Shown here: in pieces, positions 16,623 to 35,792 of the stretch
Layout of the letters: the number at the start of each line of letters is the position of its first letter
Position numbering within the stretch: the first letter of the stretch is position 1
DNA from: Chrysomallon squamiferum
Taxonomy: Eukaryota; Mollusca; Gastropoda; Neomphalida; Peltospiridae
Direction of reading: 5' to 3'
DNA length: 64,000 nucleotides
Assembly (NCBI GenBank): GCA_012295275.1
Contig: CM022677.1
Coordinates: 26,496,044-26,560,043 of the forward strand
The notes under the pieces: model-generated
Database searches by the model: none
What the model saw: only the letters and a program-made list of their open reading frames with translations
What the model was told of the DNA's origin: nothing
Made by a program: the position numbers and the translations under genes

Positions 16623-17672
16623 TATTTCTCCCTTAGAAAACATTTTCTCTTTATATATATTTATTTTGTTTACTTATAAAGGCAACTTCGAATCATGTAC
16701 CGAAAAGTCCTTATTTCTTTTTTTTCTAATTATTTATTTTATTTTATTATTATCATTTTTTTTTTTTTTGATTGTATTTTCCTTTTTTATTATTTATTCT
16801 TTTATTACTGTTATATCAAGGCTAAATCTAATTTAATAACGTAACATGCGATATATCACTCTTTTCTTTTCACCGTGTTTTATTGAAGTAATTATGCAAC
16901 CTATTCTACTGTATGGGGGTCGTTAAATCAAACGTTTTCTCAAATGTAAAATTAATGCAAATGACGCAATTCTGTGTGTTAATAAATGTGCTCCCCTGGA
17001 CTGATTCACCGTGGTGAAATAGGAACAGCTCTTTCTTGTACTTCTGTGAGAATAAGATATTTGTGACAAGTCAGGACGAGTGTTTGTTGTTAAATGCAAG
17101 TCAGCGATCCTCAGTGGAACAAATGCGTGTGAAAAATATCCCAGACGCTTCTAACTTTTAATAGCGGTGTCTTAAGTGTAGTGGTACCTTATCTTGACTT
17201 ACGAGTTTAATTCGTAATTTTGCTGGATTATTATTCTGAAAAAAATATTTTATAATTAAATAAAAACCAGGGTCTTAATTAATGGTCTCTGAACTCTTTG
17301 TTTTTTTTCTAAATTTTAATCCAGAGAAATTATAATTAACCTACAAGAAACAGCTTTAGAATTTTTTTTATTACTCCACGACGATCTGGGACACAAATCT
17401 GACAAACGGAAGTACATTAATTTGCATAAATCCAAAATGGCCGCTTGAGACTTGAATGTTCTAGTTCACTGCTGTCATACGTAAATTTAGCCGAAAAATC
17501 CCTAAAAATAACACACTAAAAATAAAAAAAAAAAAAAAAAGAAACAGCGTATTAAAAGCGAAAAAAACAACAGCAAACGAACTAGATTCTTAGTTGTTTC
17601 AGTGTGCGGATGACACGATTATTTCCGTTCGAAATGCTCAGTCTGTTGTTTCATTTTTTACTGCCACAAACA

Positions 17673-17740
17673 TAGGCAGTTTAAATATTCAAGACGTACA
17701 GTATTATTATTCTATACGTCTTGAATATTCAAACTGCCTA
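17673..17740. repeat. Hairpin-forming inverted repeat (copy B)
   Basis: Arms 17673-17697 and 17716-17740 are complementary over 25 bases with one mismatch, which is a G-U wobble in one RNA orientation. The loop is 18 bases. Confidence 0.7.
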
Positions 17741-18133
17741 CGTTTTTATTCCTTTGTAGCCGTAGCATACTTTATTAATGGTATTTTATCACACGCACAC
17801 GCACACACACGCACACATGAACGATAAGAATTAAAGATCAGCCAACAGAAACATGTGTGCAATTAAATATTCACTCATATATATATATATATACATCTAA
17901 ATAATTATAGATATCTGTAATGACATTACATAGACTTACACAGACAAAAACACACGCACATAAATACAAACACAGGCACACACGCACACACACACAAAAT
18001 ACCTTCACATGTGCACACAATACTTTACGAGAATATGAGACGTCATTAAGGGACGTAATCCTTTCTGGGTAAAATTTCGTATTCTTTGACGAGTCGTCTC
18101 CCTGGAATTAAAATAAATTAAATAAAAACAAAC

Positions 18134-18136
18134 AAA

Positions 18137-18199
<63 letters not shown>

Positions 18200-18201
18200 A
18201 T
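18134..18201. repeat. (AAAT)n microsatellite
   Basis: A long pure AAAT array, much expanded relative to the copy A site at about 7005-7052. Confidence 0.95.
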
Positions 18202-18982
18202 ACAAATTTCACATTTATTTCCTTCATTTTACTAATTTTGTAAATCAAACATGTCAAAGACTCTCCTTATGGTTTTCGACTTTACAAATGGCCGAATCCA
18301 AACTCTAAGAAAGGCTGTCATAATCATGTGGAAATTGGTAACCGGGTTAAATTTAGAATATTTTATAGAAATTTATATTTTCAGAAAATTAATTGATATG
18401 CTTTTCCATTAGCAATAGGAACAGTCAGAATTATACAATATCTGCAAATAATTATTCATCTTATTAAAATATCAAGTTAATGCCGTTTACAAAAATAAAA
18501 CGTGATATTATGCGAAAAGTTTATTAAAATTACACAACGCCGTGTAAATAAAAAAAAACATATTTAGTAGGAGCGCAGTTAATTATGACAAAATTTAGAA
18601 TCAGTGTAAATCGAGAATTATAAAATTGGTAAGTGAAAAACATTTTTTTTTTTTTTTTTTTTTTAACTTTAATAACATACAGGAATTGAGATACAGGTGT
18701 ATATGTAAGAATGAGTATATGTTCGTTATTATTTTTATTTTTATTTTCCTCTCACAATTTACTGATAATTTATTACAAGTATTAAGATTGCAGATGGAGA
18801 GAAGGCCTGTGGGTGTCACAGTGGTTATATTGACAAATTGAGAATTAAATATACTAAATTTCTACAGATATCTGAAGAAAAACTGCGCGTCGGAATTTAC
18901 CTTGTATTCATTGTCAGTATTATTATTATTATTAAACTGCTTATGTGATTAAATTGGGGTTTATCTGTAATAATGTTATTAC

Positions 18983-19034
<52 letters not shown>

Positions 19035-19299
19035 TTGATAAGACGTGTAAAAGTGTCAGTGTAAACAGCACTACAGTTATTATAAGATTAACGTAATTTT
19101 CACTCTGTCTCAGTTTATTCAAGTAAACTGCTGGTAGTAAATAAAAAACGTAAATTCCGTGCAGCAGTCTCAAATGATCTTAAGAAAACTACGCTCATAC
19201 AAAATAAATACGATATTTATGTCATTAATATAAATTGCAGCGATTCCATTAAAGTAACAGCTCGGTCTTAAAGATATACTATTCTGTTCTTCACAAAAT

Positions 19300-19880
19300 A
19301 CAGTGGTGCCTTGACTTACGAGTTTAATTCGTTCCGTGACAGCGCTCGTATTAAACTCAGTTTGCTCGTATATCAAATCAATTTTCCCCATACTGAAATT
19401 AATTGAAATACTATTAAAATACATTATTGTAATTTCTATTAATGTCGACGTCGTTGCCGTGGTACGGGCGTTGTTCCTAACCTTATTGGTGTTCTCTTCA
19501 TCATTCCTTTTTAGTCGCTGTTATTCTTATTTTCTGACCGTGTCCATCCTGTATTAAAATATTTTACTAATGTTTCTGTTAATGTAGCCGTCGTCCCTTC
19601 CGCCGTAACGACGTTGTTCTCAACGTTCTCTGTGCACTTCTCGTTTTTCTTTTGTCTTTTTATTAATTATTATTCATACATTTTTTTTTTTTTAGTGTTT
19701 CAAATCCTATATTAAAATGTATTATTACCGTTTCTATCAATATCACCATCGTTGCCTCGTCTCTGGCTTTCGTAGAGTTCTTCTCATTACTCTTTAGCGC
19801 TTTTTATGAAACATTCCTCAGTGAGCATGCGCATCGCCTATTAGACAGCAGAGAACTAGCGAACTGGAGTTAAAAGACAA
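19300..19880. mobile_element. Transposon-like dispersed repeat with three internal sub-repeats
   Basis: The head (cagtggtgccttgacttacg, at about 19301) resembles the ends of widespread non-coding DNA-transposon repeats in animal genomes. Truncated copies of the head are at about 5072 and 17180. Inside are three diverged sub-repeats of about 140-160 bp, each starting tattaaaat (about 19414, 19552, 19711). There is no coding capacity. The class is not certain. Confidence 0.45.
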
Positions 19881-20655
19881 CCGGGCTACGCAGTCTGTTA
19901 TACAGATTAAATAAATTCGAATGAAATTAGAGAGTGATTAATTTTTGAAAATAAAATAAAATTCCTAAGCCAACCCGTTTTGAAGAAAACGATAGCTTAT
20001 TTTTATAAGCAACGAAAATTAGGAAATATTCAACGCAATGAAACTGAGACTAATTCCTACTAACCATGACAAAACGGGTACCTGTGCGTGAACGTGGATT
20101 TATTTATTTTTCATAGTTTTTCTGTTTACTTGTACCCTTTTTTTTTCGCAGATGTTTCTACGTTTTTCTGTTTCACTGCTTGGTGAGATGGCACAGAAGA
20201 CGAATAAGCGAATTTTTTTATGCCAGATGACAACTTAATATTACTGAATTTAATTTTAGATACGCCATTTGGACAATTAGTGGACGATTTATATATATAT
20301 ATATATATATCTGAAACTTTAGATACGTGGTTTTGTCTGTATATGAATGTGTGAGAAATCTTATTTTTCAAATTTTATTTTTAAAGATTCTATTTGATTT
20401 AATGTCTGTGTGCGCTGGCAACTTTAATTTTAAAGCTAATTACTCGTACTGGGTTGTTTTTGGCTACATATGTGTTATAACTGACAACATAATTTCTTCT
20501 TTTTTTTGAACGTTTGGGTGCATTTGGCGTATATATAATGATACATGTATGTGCTTATCTACATGTGTCTGTGCGTAATATTTATGGATGTATGTGTATG
20601 TATGAAAGTTTGCTTGGATGTGTGTATGTATTGACGCAATGTTAACTTGTTAATT

Positions 20656-20673
20656 TATATTTATTTATTTATT

Positions 20674-20757
<84 letters not shown>

Positions 20758-20776
20758 TAGTTAGTTAGTTAGTTAC
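20656..20776. repeat. (TTTA)n/(ATT)n/(TTAG)n compound microsatellite
   Basis: An uninterrupted tract of three successive motifs. Confidence 0.9.
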
Positions 20777-21811
20777 TTTATTTTATTTTATTTATTTATT
20801 CTTATTTTATTTTATTTTTTATCGGAAACAAATTAAATAAATAACTGTAGAGGTGTAGATAACTGCAAATATTATACTACTGTGCTCAAGTACTAAAAAC
20901 CGTTAAATAATATTTTGTTCTTTTTTATTATTACTATTATTCCATATTATATATGAAAGGTTTAAAAACTGATTCTACTGTATAAAAAAACAAACAAAAC
21001 AAAAAACATAAAAAACAACATGTTTTTTTTCTCGTTAAATTTTCATACCGTTTCTCATATTTTAATAACTTGAATGGATTAATTAAGATTTTTCTTTAAG
21101 AGCGTGTTGATTTGTGCATGTCAAAGAAAGTGATTTAGTTGTGTGTTTTTTTGTGTTTTATTTTTAATTTTTTATTTTAAGTACATAAGCCTGTAATCCG
21201 GGCTGTCTCCGGAGTAAACCTTGCAAATGGTTCAACGCCTTATTTGAATTAATTATGAAAATCGTTTCTTTTCTCTAACATTGTCTCGTTCCCAAAATCT
21301 CATCACAACTGAAAAGAAAAAAGAAAATGAGGGAAAAAATATATTTATTCGAAGATGGTCAACCGCTAAAAGTTCAAGAATAGTTTTTCATATGTTAATT
21401 TCTTTTGTTTAAGTATCACGTTATTTCACCACTGACTTTACACCATAACCAAGTCATAAAACATTTAAAAAAAATAATAATAATTTTTTTTACAATAATT
21501 GTCCAGACGTTAGCAATTTTTGTCTCTTTCGAGTTACAGCATTCAAAATCGGTTCACAATTATTTATTATAAAGGCGTATCTAAAATTAAATTCAGTAAT
21601 ATTAAGTTATCATTAATATTAAGTTGTCAAATAATAATAATTGTAGTAGTAGTAGTAGAAGTAGTAGTAGTTTACATACATAAATGCATGTAATGCTAAC
21701 ATCTACATTTGCCTGATAATCTAATAATAATAACCAGTTATTCAAAAGGCACGCGCGCACACAGTTAAACAGACACAAACACACACACTTTCGGCCAGAT
21801 AAGTGTTTAGG

Positions 21812-21852
<41 letters not shown>

Positions 21853-21962
21853 TCGTTATTTGAATGAGATTTTACATATTAATGAGTTTAGTTCTGCTGT
21901 AGCAAGTACTCGATGAACGACATCTCGACAAATAGCTAACCGGACATTTTAGACTATTTCAG

Positions 21963-22083
21963 TGACGTCATCATAAAAAATAAACAAAACAAATGAACAC
22001 AAAAATATTTATTTCTCGTACCAATTGCTGTTGCAGGCTGTAATAATCGTTCCTACTCTGAGTTCTTCTTATAACGTGTAAGT
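21963..22083 (+). promoter_or_regulatory. CRE and putative 5'UTR exon donor, unit 1
   Basis: A perfect TGACGTCA at 21963-21970 lies 115 bp before a consensus donor (GTAAGT, 22078-22083). The matching 5'UTR exon would end at 22077 and splice to the acceptor at 23127-23128. The same pair is in unit 2 (30282 and 30431) and unit 3 (37256 and 37395). A separate TATAAAAG at 23041 offers an alternative start without splicing. Confidence 0.45.
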
Positions 22084-22231
22084 AAATTAGTAAATTAGTA
22101 ATAGCGATTAAGTAAGTAAATATTTAATAACAGATTAATTTAAACATTACATACCAGCGATTGCAGACGACAATATTTTTGTATTTTGTAGCAGAATTAA
22201 CGGCCTCCATAGATTATTTTCAGAAATAGTA

Positions 22232-22303
<72 letters not shown>

Positions 22304-22519
22304 TAACAACAACAATAACAACAACAATAGCAACAACAGTAACAAAACGAAAACAAATAAATAATATTATTACGACATTTTCTTTCGGCGTAAATATCTC
22401 TTGAAAAATCTTTCAGCTAAGGCCGGGACAGGGCATTCGACCGAAATACAGAGAATTAGTGAAATAAGTCACCCCCACCCACCCACATGTAAACGAACGA
22501 CAACTATTACTCATTTATA

Positions 22520-22800
22520 TATCAACAGATACAGTCGTAACCACCTTGAGGCAAATGAGGCAAATGCCTCATACCGAAATTGACGGGGTTTTTTAATTAT
22601 GAATTTTGTATAAAAGATTTTATTTTAAAAATATAAAATATAAATCTCTATTCCAATAGAAACGATATCCACTGAATGAATTCGTTTATGTCTCCGGTTA
22701 CTGTTTAAAGTCTACCGACAACGTTGCGATGAAAGACATAACTGACTTCAAAGTCATCACTTTTTGCCTCATTTAAAAAAGAGTCTTATTACGGATCCCT
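22520..22800. mobile_element. Possible hAT-like MITE in unit 1 upstream region
   Basis: Left end gtaaccaccttgaggcaaat and the reverse complement of the right end (cgtaataagactc...atgaggcaaa) are similar, as in a small non-autonomous element. Unit 2 has the same insert at about 30875-31150. Unit 3 keeps only a decayed left half near 37830. Target-site duplication is not clear. Confidence 0.35.
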
Positions 22801-23040
22801 CGTAAGTTCTTTAAACGGAGAATACTTTATTACATTAGAACATATAAATTTGAAATATATTTTTTGGTGACCTTTTCTCAAAAATCATTAAAATTCTCAC
22901 GTTCGGTGTATTAACTGTTCACAACTTCAAAATGCTGTATCTGTCATTTGTGTGTGTGTGCGTGCGTGCGTGTGTGTGGCTGTGTGTGTATGTGTGTATG
23001 TTTTCATCCTTGACTGAATGTCATTTGATTGGCATGATGG

Positions 23041-23048
23041 TATAAAAG
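23041..23048 (+). promoter_or_regulatory. TATA box candidate, unit 1 gene
   Basis: TATAAAAG lies 99 bp before the ATG at 23140. It is conserved in unit 2 (31390-31397) and deleted in unit 3. Confidence 0.45.
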
Positions 23049-23139
23049 ACATCTTTATCCCAAATTTCAGCTTAGAATTGCTATATTTTGACACATTAAT
23101 GAATTAAATATATACTATTATGTTACAGGTTCTAACAAA

Positions 23140-28060
<4,921 letters not shown>

Positions 28061-28069
28061 TAATCTCTA

Positions 28070-28110
<41 letters not shown>

Positions 28111-29899
28111 TGGGTGTGTGTAAAGTAGTTACTGATTGTAAAACTATTTAATATGATATGTATATTCTGACAAACTGTTATCTTATTTAACTATTTATTT
28201 ATTTCTTTGATTTGATTTGTCTTGATTTTTTTAAATGAACTAGTTAATTTGAAACTGACGTACTGAAAAGGCGTGATAATCTCTAATGTGTGTGTGTGTG
28301 TGAATGCGTGTGTGCGTGAAATAGTTTTTATTATTGAATGTGTAAAAAAATATATAAAAAATACTGTGAACGATTATTTTTCCAAATATAAATAACCACT
28401 GTTGTGAGTTTACTTATAAAAAAAAATTTAAAAATGTTTGTACTGTTTCATTCATAACAGAGAAATTGAATATTTGAAACATGATGTTTTTTGTTTCCTC
28501 TAATACTTAAATTTGTTAATAATCTTGTTAATTAAGAAAAATAATCATATATTTCATATGCTTCTAATAATTAGCTTATTTATTTAAAATAATAGACAAT
28601 TCTAAGAAACACAATTTAAAATTTAATATTTGTGATTGCCGAGACATTAAGAATTTAATAAAATAATTCTAATTGAAATGGTGTTTATTGATCATTATTT
28701 TTTGTTTTGATAATGTTTTTGTTTATACATCTGGTGTAGCAGCACCAAAACGTGCCCCCCCCCTCGCATATATATATATATGTTTGAAACTTTAGAAACG
28801 TTAGTTTGTCTGTATATGAATGTGTATGCATATGTGTATTAATTAATTTTTTTTATTTTTTATTTTTTATTTTTTTATTATTTTCGAAAAATATTAAATC
28901 AATAAAGAAATAAAATAAATAAATTTCAAGTCACACTGTAGAGGTGTAGATAACTGCAAATATCATACCACTGTACTGAAGTACTCATAAACTGGTAAAT
29001 AATATCTTCTTCTTTCTTTTTAATTATTATTATTTTTCTATATTTTATATCATAGAGTTAAAAATTGAAATTTATTAAGAAGTGTATTAATTTGTGATTC
29101 TGTTGTATACAAAATTGAAACAAAAAACCCTACAAAAAACAACATGTTCTTTCTTTTCTCGTTTATTTTCATACTGTTTTTCACAAATGGTATTCCATTA
29201 ACTTATTTTAATAAATTGAATGGATTAATTAAGATTTTTCTTTAAGAGTGTGTTGATTTGTGCATGTCAAAGAATGTGATTTTTTAAATTTTTGTTAATT
29301 TTATGTTTTAAGTACATAAAGCCTGTAATCCGGGCTATCTCCGGAGCAAACCTTGCAAATGGTTCCATTTTAAAGGTAATTTTTGTCTCTTTTGAGTGAT
29401 ATGATAACGAATCGGTTCACGATAATTTATTATAATGGCGTATCTAAAAGTAAATTCATTAATATTAAGTTGTCATAAAAAGTTCGTTTATTCGTTTTCT
29501 GAGCCGTCTGACCAACGTCTTTGCAGTTCAGTGTTATTGTTAAATTAAGTAGAACTACCACTACTATCACTAATAATACAATATCAAGAATTACATTATG
29601 ATTACTACTACACAACCGATAAAAAAGAAAAAAAAAGAAATATGTTTGTAATAAACATATGCAAAGCAGAAGTCCTGTTTTCTGTTCCACGTTTATTTTA
29701 GGTGTTCATAAAGCTAAACTGTGTCAGTCTGATGACATCAACATACAGAACTGGGTTTATATTATAAACACTCTGTTAATAGTTTTTCTTATTAATTATT
29801 ATAATAATTTAATCGTTTTTTATTTAACATGGTTTCTCTAACAGATAAATTGAATAATAACATCATCGTCAACAACAACAACAACAATAACAATAATAA

Positions 29900-29932
<33 letters not shown>

Positions 29933-30104
29933 CAGTAGTAGCAGTATTAGTTTACATATATAAATACATGTAATGCTAGCATTCTCACCTTGCATGATAA
30001 ACGTGATATCTAATAATAATATTCCAAATATGCACACAAACATACACACACAGGCAGACAGACATACACACATACACTTTCAGGCAGATAAATGTTTAAA
30101 ATAA

Positions 30105-30171
<67 letters not shown>

Positions 30172-30281
30172 TCGTTATTTGAATGAGATTTTACATATTA
30201 ATGAATTTAGTTCTGCTGTAGCAGGTACTCGATGAACGACATCTCGACAAATAGCTAACCGGACATTTTAGACTATTTCAA

Positions 30282-30436
30282 TGACGTCATCTACTAAAAG
30301 AATTAAAAAGATATATATATAAAAAAAAACAAAAAAACAACAACACGTGAACACTAAAATATTTATTTCTCCAATTACTATTGCTGGCTGATATAATAAT
30401 AGTTCCTACACTGAGTTCTTCTTATAACGTGTAAGT
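30282..30436 (+). promoter_or_regulatory. CRE and putative 5'UTR exon donor, unit 2
   Basis: TGACGTCA is at 30282-30289 and GTAAGT at 30431-30436, matching units 1 and 3. TATAAAAG is at 31390-31397. Confidence 0.45.
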
Positions 30437-30585
30437 AAATTAGTAAATGAGTAATAGCAATTAAGTAAGTAAATATTTAATAATAGATTAATTTAAAACA
30501 CTACCTACCAACGACTGCAGACGACAATATTTTTGTATTTTGTAGCAGAATTAACGGCCTCCATAGATTATTTTCAGAAATAGTA

Positions 30586-30651
<66 letters not shown>

Positions 30652-31488
30652 CAACAACAACAACAATAAGAACAACAATAGCAACAACAATAACAAAACG
30701 AAAACAAAACAATAATATTATTACGACATTTTCTTTCGGCGTAAATATCTCTTGAAAAACCTTTCAGCTAAGGCCGGGACAGGGCATTCGACCGAAATAC
30801 AGAGAATTAGTGAAATAAGTCACCCCCCCACCCACATGTAAACGAACGACAACTATTACTCATTTATATATCAACAGATACAGTCGTAACCACCTTGAGG
30901 CAAATGAGGCAAATGCCTCATACCGAAATAGACGGGGGTTTTTAATTATGAATTTTGTATACAAAGATTTTATTTTAAAAATATAAAATATAAATCTCTA
31001 TTCCAATAGAAACGATATCCACTGAATGAATTCGTTTATGTCTCCGGTTACAGTTTAAAGTCTACCGACAACGTTGCGATGAAAGACATAACTGACTTCA
31101 AAGTCATCACTTTTTGCCTCATTTAAAAAAGAGTCTTATTACGGATCCCTCGTAAGTTCTTTAAACGGAGAATACTTTATTACATAGAACATATAAATTT
31201 GAAATATATTTTTTGGTGACCTTTTCTCAAAAATCATTAAAATTCTCACGTTCGGTGTATTAACTGTTCACAACTTCAAAATGCTGTATCTGTCATTTGT
31301 GTGTGTGCGTGCGTGCGTGTGTGTGGCTGTGTGTGTGTGTGTGTGTATGTTTTCATCCTTGACTGAATGTCATTTGATTGGCATGATGGTATAAAAGACA
31401 TCTTTATCCCAAATTTCAGCTTAGAATTGCTATATTTTGACACATTAATGAATTAAATATATACTATTATGTTACAGGTTCTAACAAA

Positions 31489-31570
31489 ATGAAGAACTTT
31501 GTTCGTCTGTTGATCCTGCTGAGTTCTGTATCACACTGTTATGGTTTTGAAATCAGCCCTTACCGTCGAG

Positions 31571-31632
<62 letters not shown>

Positions 31633-31803
31633 CAACAACAACAACAATAATAATAAGAAGAAAAACAAGAACAAGAAGAAGAATTAGAAGAAGAATCCAA
31701 TTCCAAAATACCGCAATACAGTTTTGCTAGTAATCAATATGGTTGTATCCGACATATTTTTGTTATTTAAATCAAACAAACTTAAATTCATGAATTAAAT
31801 TGT

Positions 31804-31840
<37 letters not shown>

Positions 31841-32873
31841 GAAGAAGAAGAAGAAGAAGAAGAAGGAGAATCCAGTTCCAAAATACCGAAATTCAGTTTT
31901 GCTAACTGTCGATATGGTTGACTCTGATATATTTTTGTTATTGAAATCAAACAAAGTTAATTGCATGAACAAAATTGTTATAACATACTACTACTAATAC
32001 TACTACTACTACTACTAATAATAATAATAGTAGTAGTAGTAGTAGTAGTAGTAATAAGAATAATAATAATGATTCAGCCAAATGATTATTTATTTATTTA
32101 TTCCAGTTAATGGTAAGTGGAGTACATGGTATGCAGGAACTGAACAACCGTGCAGTCCAACATGTGGCGCAGTAAGAAATCGCTATATAAATTACTACAG
32201 AAAGTGTAATAACCCTGCACCATCAGCACATGGTGACTATTGTCAGGGCTCACACAAAAAGCAAGTGATGAAAGGTTGTCAAATTATCAGATGTCCAAGT
32301 AACTATCTTTATCTATTTTCAATTTACTTAAAAATGGTCGAATTTAATCAACACTTCTACATTTTGAAGAAGTAGTCTAATTATCCGCTTCCAGTTTATG
32401 TTTCACTTGTTTAATTTGAACCAGTCTTTTACTTAATTAATAACAGGAAAATACTGTAGTTCAAAAATATCCGTGCACCACCATTTTTCTCTAGACGGAT
32501 AGGGTTTCTGAGAAACAACGACTACTGAACAACAGTATTTCGTTATTTAATTCACTTTAATATGTAAATATTTAGATTTTAATTTTCAGTTGATGGAAAT
32601 TGGGGTCTATGGGAGGCAATAACCAGAGAGCCGTGCAGTGTCACGTGCGGTGATTCTCCAGGACGGCGGGATGTTGTTTATTTCAGACGCTGTGACAGCC
32701 CGTACTCACAATATGGTGGGAAGGAGTGTCCCGGCCCTGACCGAAAGGTTCCTCAAGAGACATGTCACAGTAAAACAAAATGTCCTGGTAATATTATAGT
32801 TTTTGTTACGGTTTTATTAGTATTGCTGTTGTTGTGTTGGTATTACTGCTACTACTATCACTACTACTGTCAA

Positions 32874-32913
<40 letters not shown>

Positions 32914-33118
32914 TCTTTTTTCTTTTTTTTACTTCTTAAATAATTATTAATTTATGTTTTGTCATTCTTTTTCTCTTTCTCACAAACACACATACACACA
33001 GTAATATATATATATATATACTCACACACAAACAGTAAATGTGTTGTATCAGGAAAATGTCCTGGTATTTTTTATTATTGTCTTCAACATATTAATCATC
33101 ATCACGATGATAATGACG

Positions 33119-33175
<57 letters not shown>

Positions 33176-33428
33176 TCGAGGCAAGATCAAAATAAATTGA
33201 GACATTGTATATTTCAGTTGCGTGAAAAATTATAAGCTATATAAATATAACAGAAAATAAAATAATTTAATTTTAGATCAAAATATTTAAATAATAAATC
33301 AGTTTGTTAATAACAAAATTTCTGACGTATTTCAAAATTGGAAAATGTTTTTTTTTTTTTTTTAATAAGGCATCACTGGGTTGTTTTTATTTATTGTATT
33401 TTTATTTATTTATTTATTTATTTATTTA

Positions 33429-33477
<49 letters not shown>

Positions 33478-33809
33478 TTGTTTTCTTAGTCGATGGAGGT
33501 TGGAGTGATTGGAAAATAAAGGACGAAGGACCGTGTAGTGTTACTTGTGACGGTACTGGAGTGAAGGACGTTACTAAAAATAGACAGTGTAATAACCCAG
33601 AACCCAAACATGGTGGCAAGTCTTGTGAAGGGTCCGACGAAAAGACATTTCAAGAGGAATGTATTGTAGCAGAAAAATGTCCTGGTATTTTTTATTATTG
33701 TGATCAACATGAACATCATAATATTAATTATCATGATAGTTATTATTTTCATGATTATTATTATTATAATAAATAGTAGTAGTGGTAGTAGTAGTAGTAG
33801 TAGTAGTAC

Positions 33810-33866
<57 letters not shown>

Positions 33867-33973
33867 AACGACAGCAACAAACACGCTGCTAATGATAATA
33901 ATAACAATAACAATAACATCAAAATAAAATTATGTGAGTTGAATTTTATAATTAAACTGTCTTTAAAATTATA

Positions 33974-34006
<33 letters not shown>

Positions 34007-34843
34007 GTTCTTGTTCTAGTTCTTATTGCTTTTATTTTCTTAGTCGATGGAGGTTGGAGTGACTGGAATATAAAAGGATGAAGGACCGTGTAGTATTACC
34101 TGTGGGGGTATTGGAGTGAAGGACATTACAGAAAACAGACAGTGTAATAACCCAGAACCCCAACATGGTGGCAAGTCATGTGTAGGATCCAACGACAACA
34201 CAGTCCAAGAGGAATGTATTGTAACAGAAGAATGTCCTGGTACTGTTTTTCTTATATTAATCATAATGACCATCCATAATATTAATAATAATAACAATAA
34301 ACAACAACAAATCAAACCATTTAAATCATAAATCAATGTGTTGATAAGTAAATTTCAGTGTCTACTTTTGCTTTAGAATAATATATAATATGCTTTATAA
34401 TGATACATAACAATACGTAATACATTATAATGATACATAACAACACGTAAGGCTTTATAAGGATATATAATTGTATGTAATGAATTATACTGATATATAA
34501 CGATATGATATGCTTTATAATTATATATAATGATTTGACAAAATGCTTTATTTTGATGTATAATGATATGTAATGCTTTGTAATGGGTTTTGTTTATGTT
34601 TTATTTTTTTTCCTAGTTCATGGTGGATGGGGCCCATGGCATGTAACTGAAGTAGGTGTATGCAATGTCAAATGCGGTAACGGAACTCATGTAATCCTTC
34701 ATACACGTTACTGTGACAACCCAGCCCCGTCACCCACGGGACATCTGTGTATTGGAGAAAACACAAAATTCGTTAGTGGGTCTTGTTTTGTAACCTGTAA
34801 AGGTAAGTTATTTCTTTTTGTATTTTATTTTATTTTAGTTTAT

Positions 34844-34874
<31 letters not shown>

Positions 34875-35036
34875 TATTCAGTATATGCTAGATAACCAAA
34901 CGAAAAAGAGAGAACTATTTTTCTTATTGATTTATTACTTTAAGACTAAAGGTTTCTTTTCCACACACACACACACAATGCTTTTATAAGCTAATATATA
35001 TATATATATATACGACAATTGTTTTTAATATTATTA

Positions 35037-35107
<71 letters not shown>

Positions 35108-35699
35108 TTAATATTCAGGCAAAAGGGTTGACGTAATAAAAGAGAATTTGGATCTGTTGCTACTGATAGTGGGGGGTTCTATAGCTCTTCTTCTTAGTCT
35201 TGTGACACTGTATGCTTTCAGGTATTATTAATACTATTGCCAGTTCTAGTCATCAACATAATTTTATAATTAATTATTATTGTTATTGTAATTGTTATTA
35301 TTAATATTATTATAACATTTTAATACATATTTCTCTAAATTTGGACAGATTAAAATTGTTGAGATTGTTAAGGGCATAATTATAATAAAAGAAGCCTGTA
35401 AGTTTTAATATTACACATGTTTGATAACAACATAAGCAATTATAATAATTATAATATTATAGCAATGCCAATAGGAATAGTAATAATGGAAGTAATAATA
35501 TTGATAATAATAATAACAACAATAATACGGAAACAATAATGAGCGATTTGTTTTTTAAGTAGAAATTATACTGTGTGTGTTTATTTTACTTTCTAATTAT
35601 TTTCCTTGCAGGAAACGTAAACGAAAACAACCATTATTGAAAGAAGGCATGGAGTCAGGAATTCAGCAAGATAATCCCGGATTATCTGAAAATGCTTGA
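31489..35699 (+). pseudogene. Damaged TSR membrane protein, unit 2 (five TSR exons, one frameshifted)
   Basis: Exons are 31489-31570 (signal peptide), TSR1 32107-32298, TSR2 32590-32787, TSR4 33490-33684, TSR5 34044-34239, TSR6 34617-34802, transmembrane 35119-35221 and tail 35612-35699. TSR3 survives only as about 28 bp with its donor near 33064. TSR5 is 196 nt instead of 195: an extra A gives a TGA at 34079-34081. Read straight through, this makes a 234-aa secreted protein with three TSRs. Skipping TSR5, which is phase-neutral, would instead give a 347-aa membrane protein with four TSRs. All other exons are open and the tail is intact (K-R-K-Q-P-L-L-K-E ... D-N-P-G-L-S-E-N-A), so the gene may be recently broken or make a soluble form. 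Confidence 0.75.
33035..33064 (+). pseudogene. Relic of TSR exon 3, unit 2
   Basis: The last bases of the exon (tgtatcaggaaaatgtcctg) and the following intron match units 1 and 3. Everything upstream, including the acceptor, is replaced by CACA/TATA microsatellite. Confidence 0.8.
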
Positions 35700-35737
35700 T
35701 AATGTGTAATGTGTGTGTGTGTGTATGGGTGTGTGTC

Positions 35738-35792
<55 letters not shown>

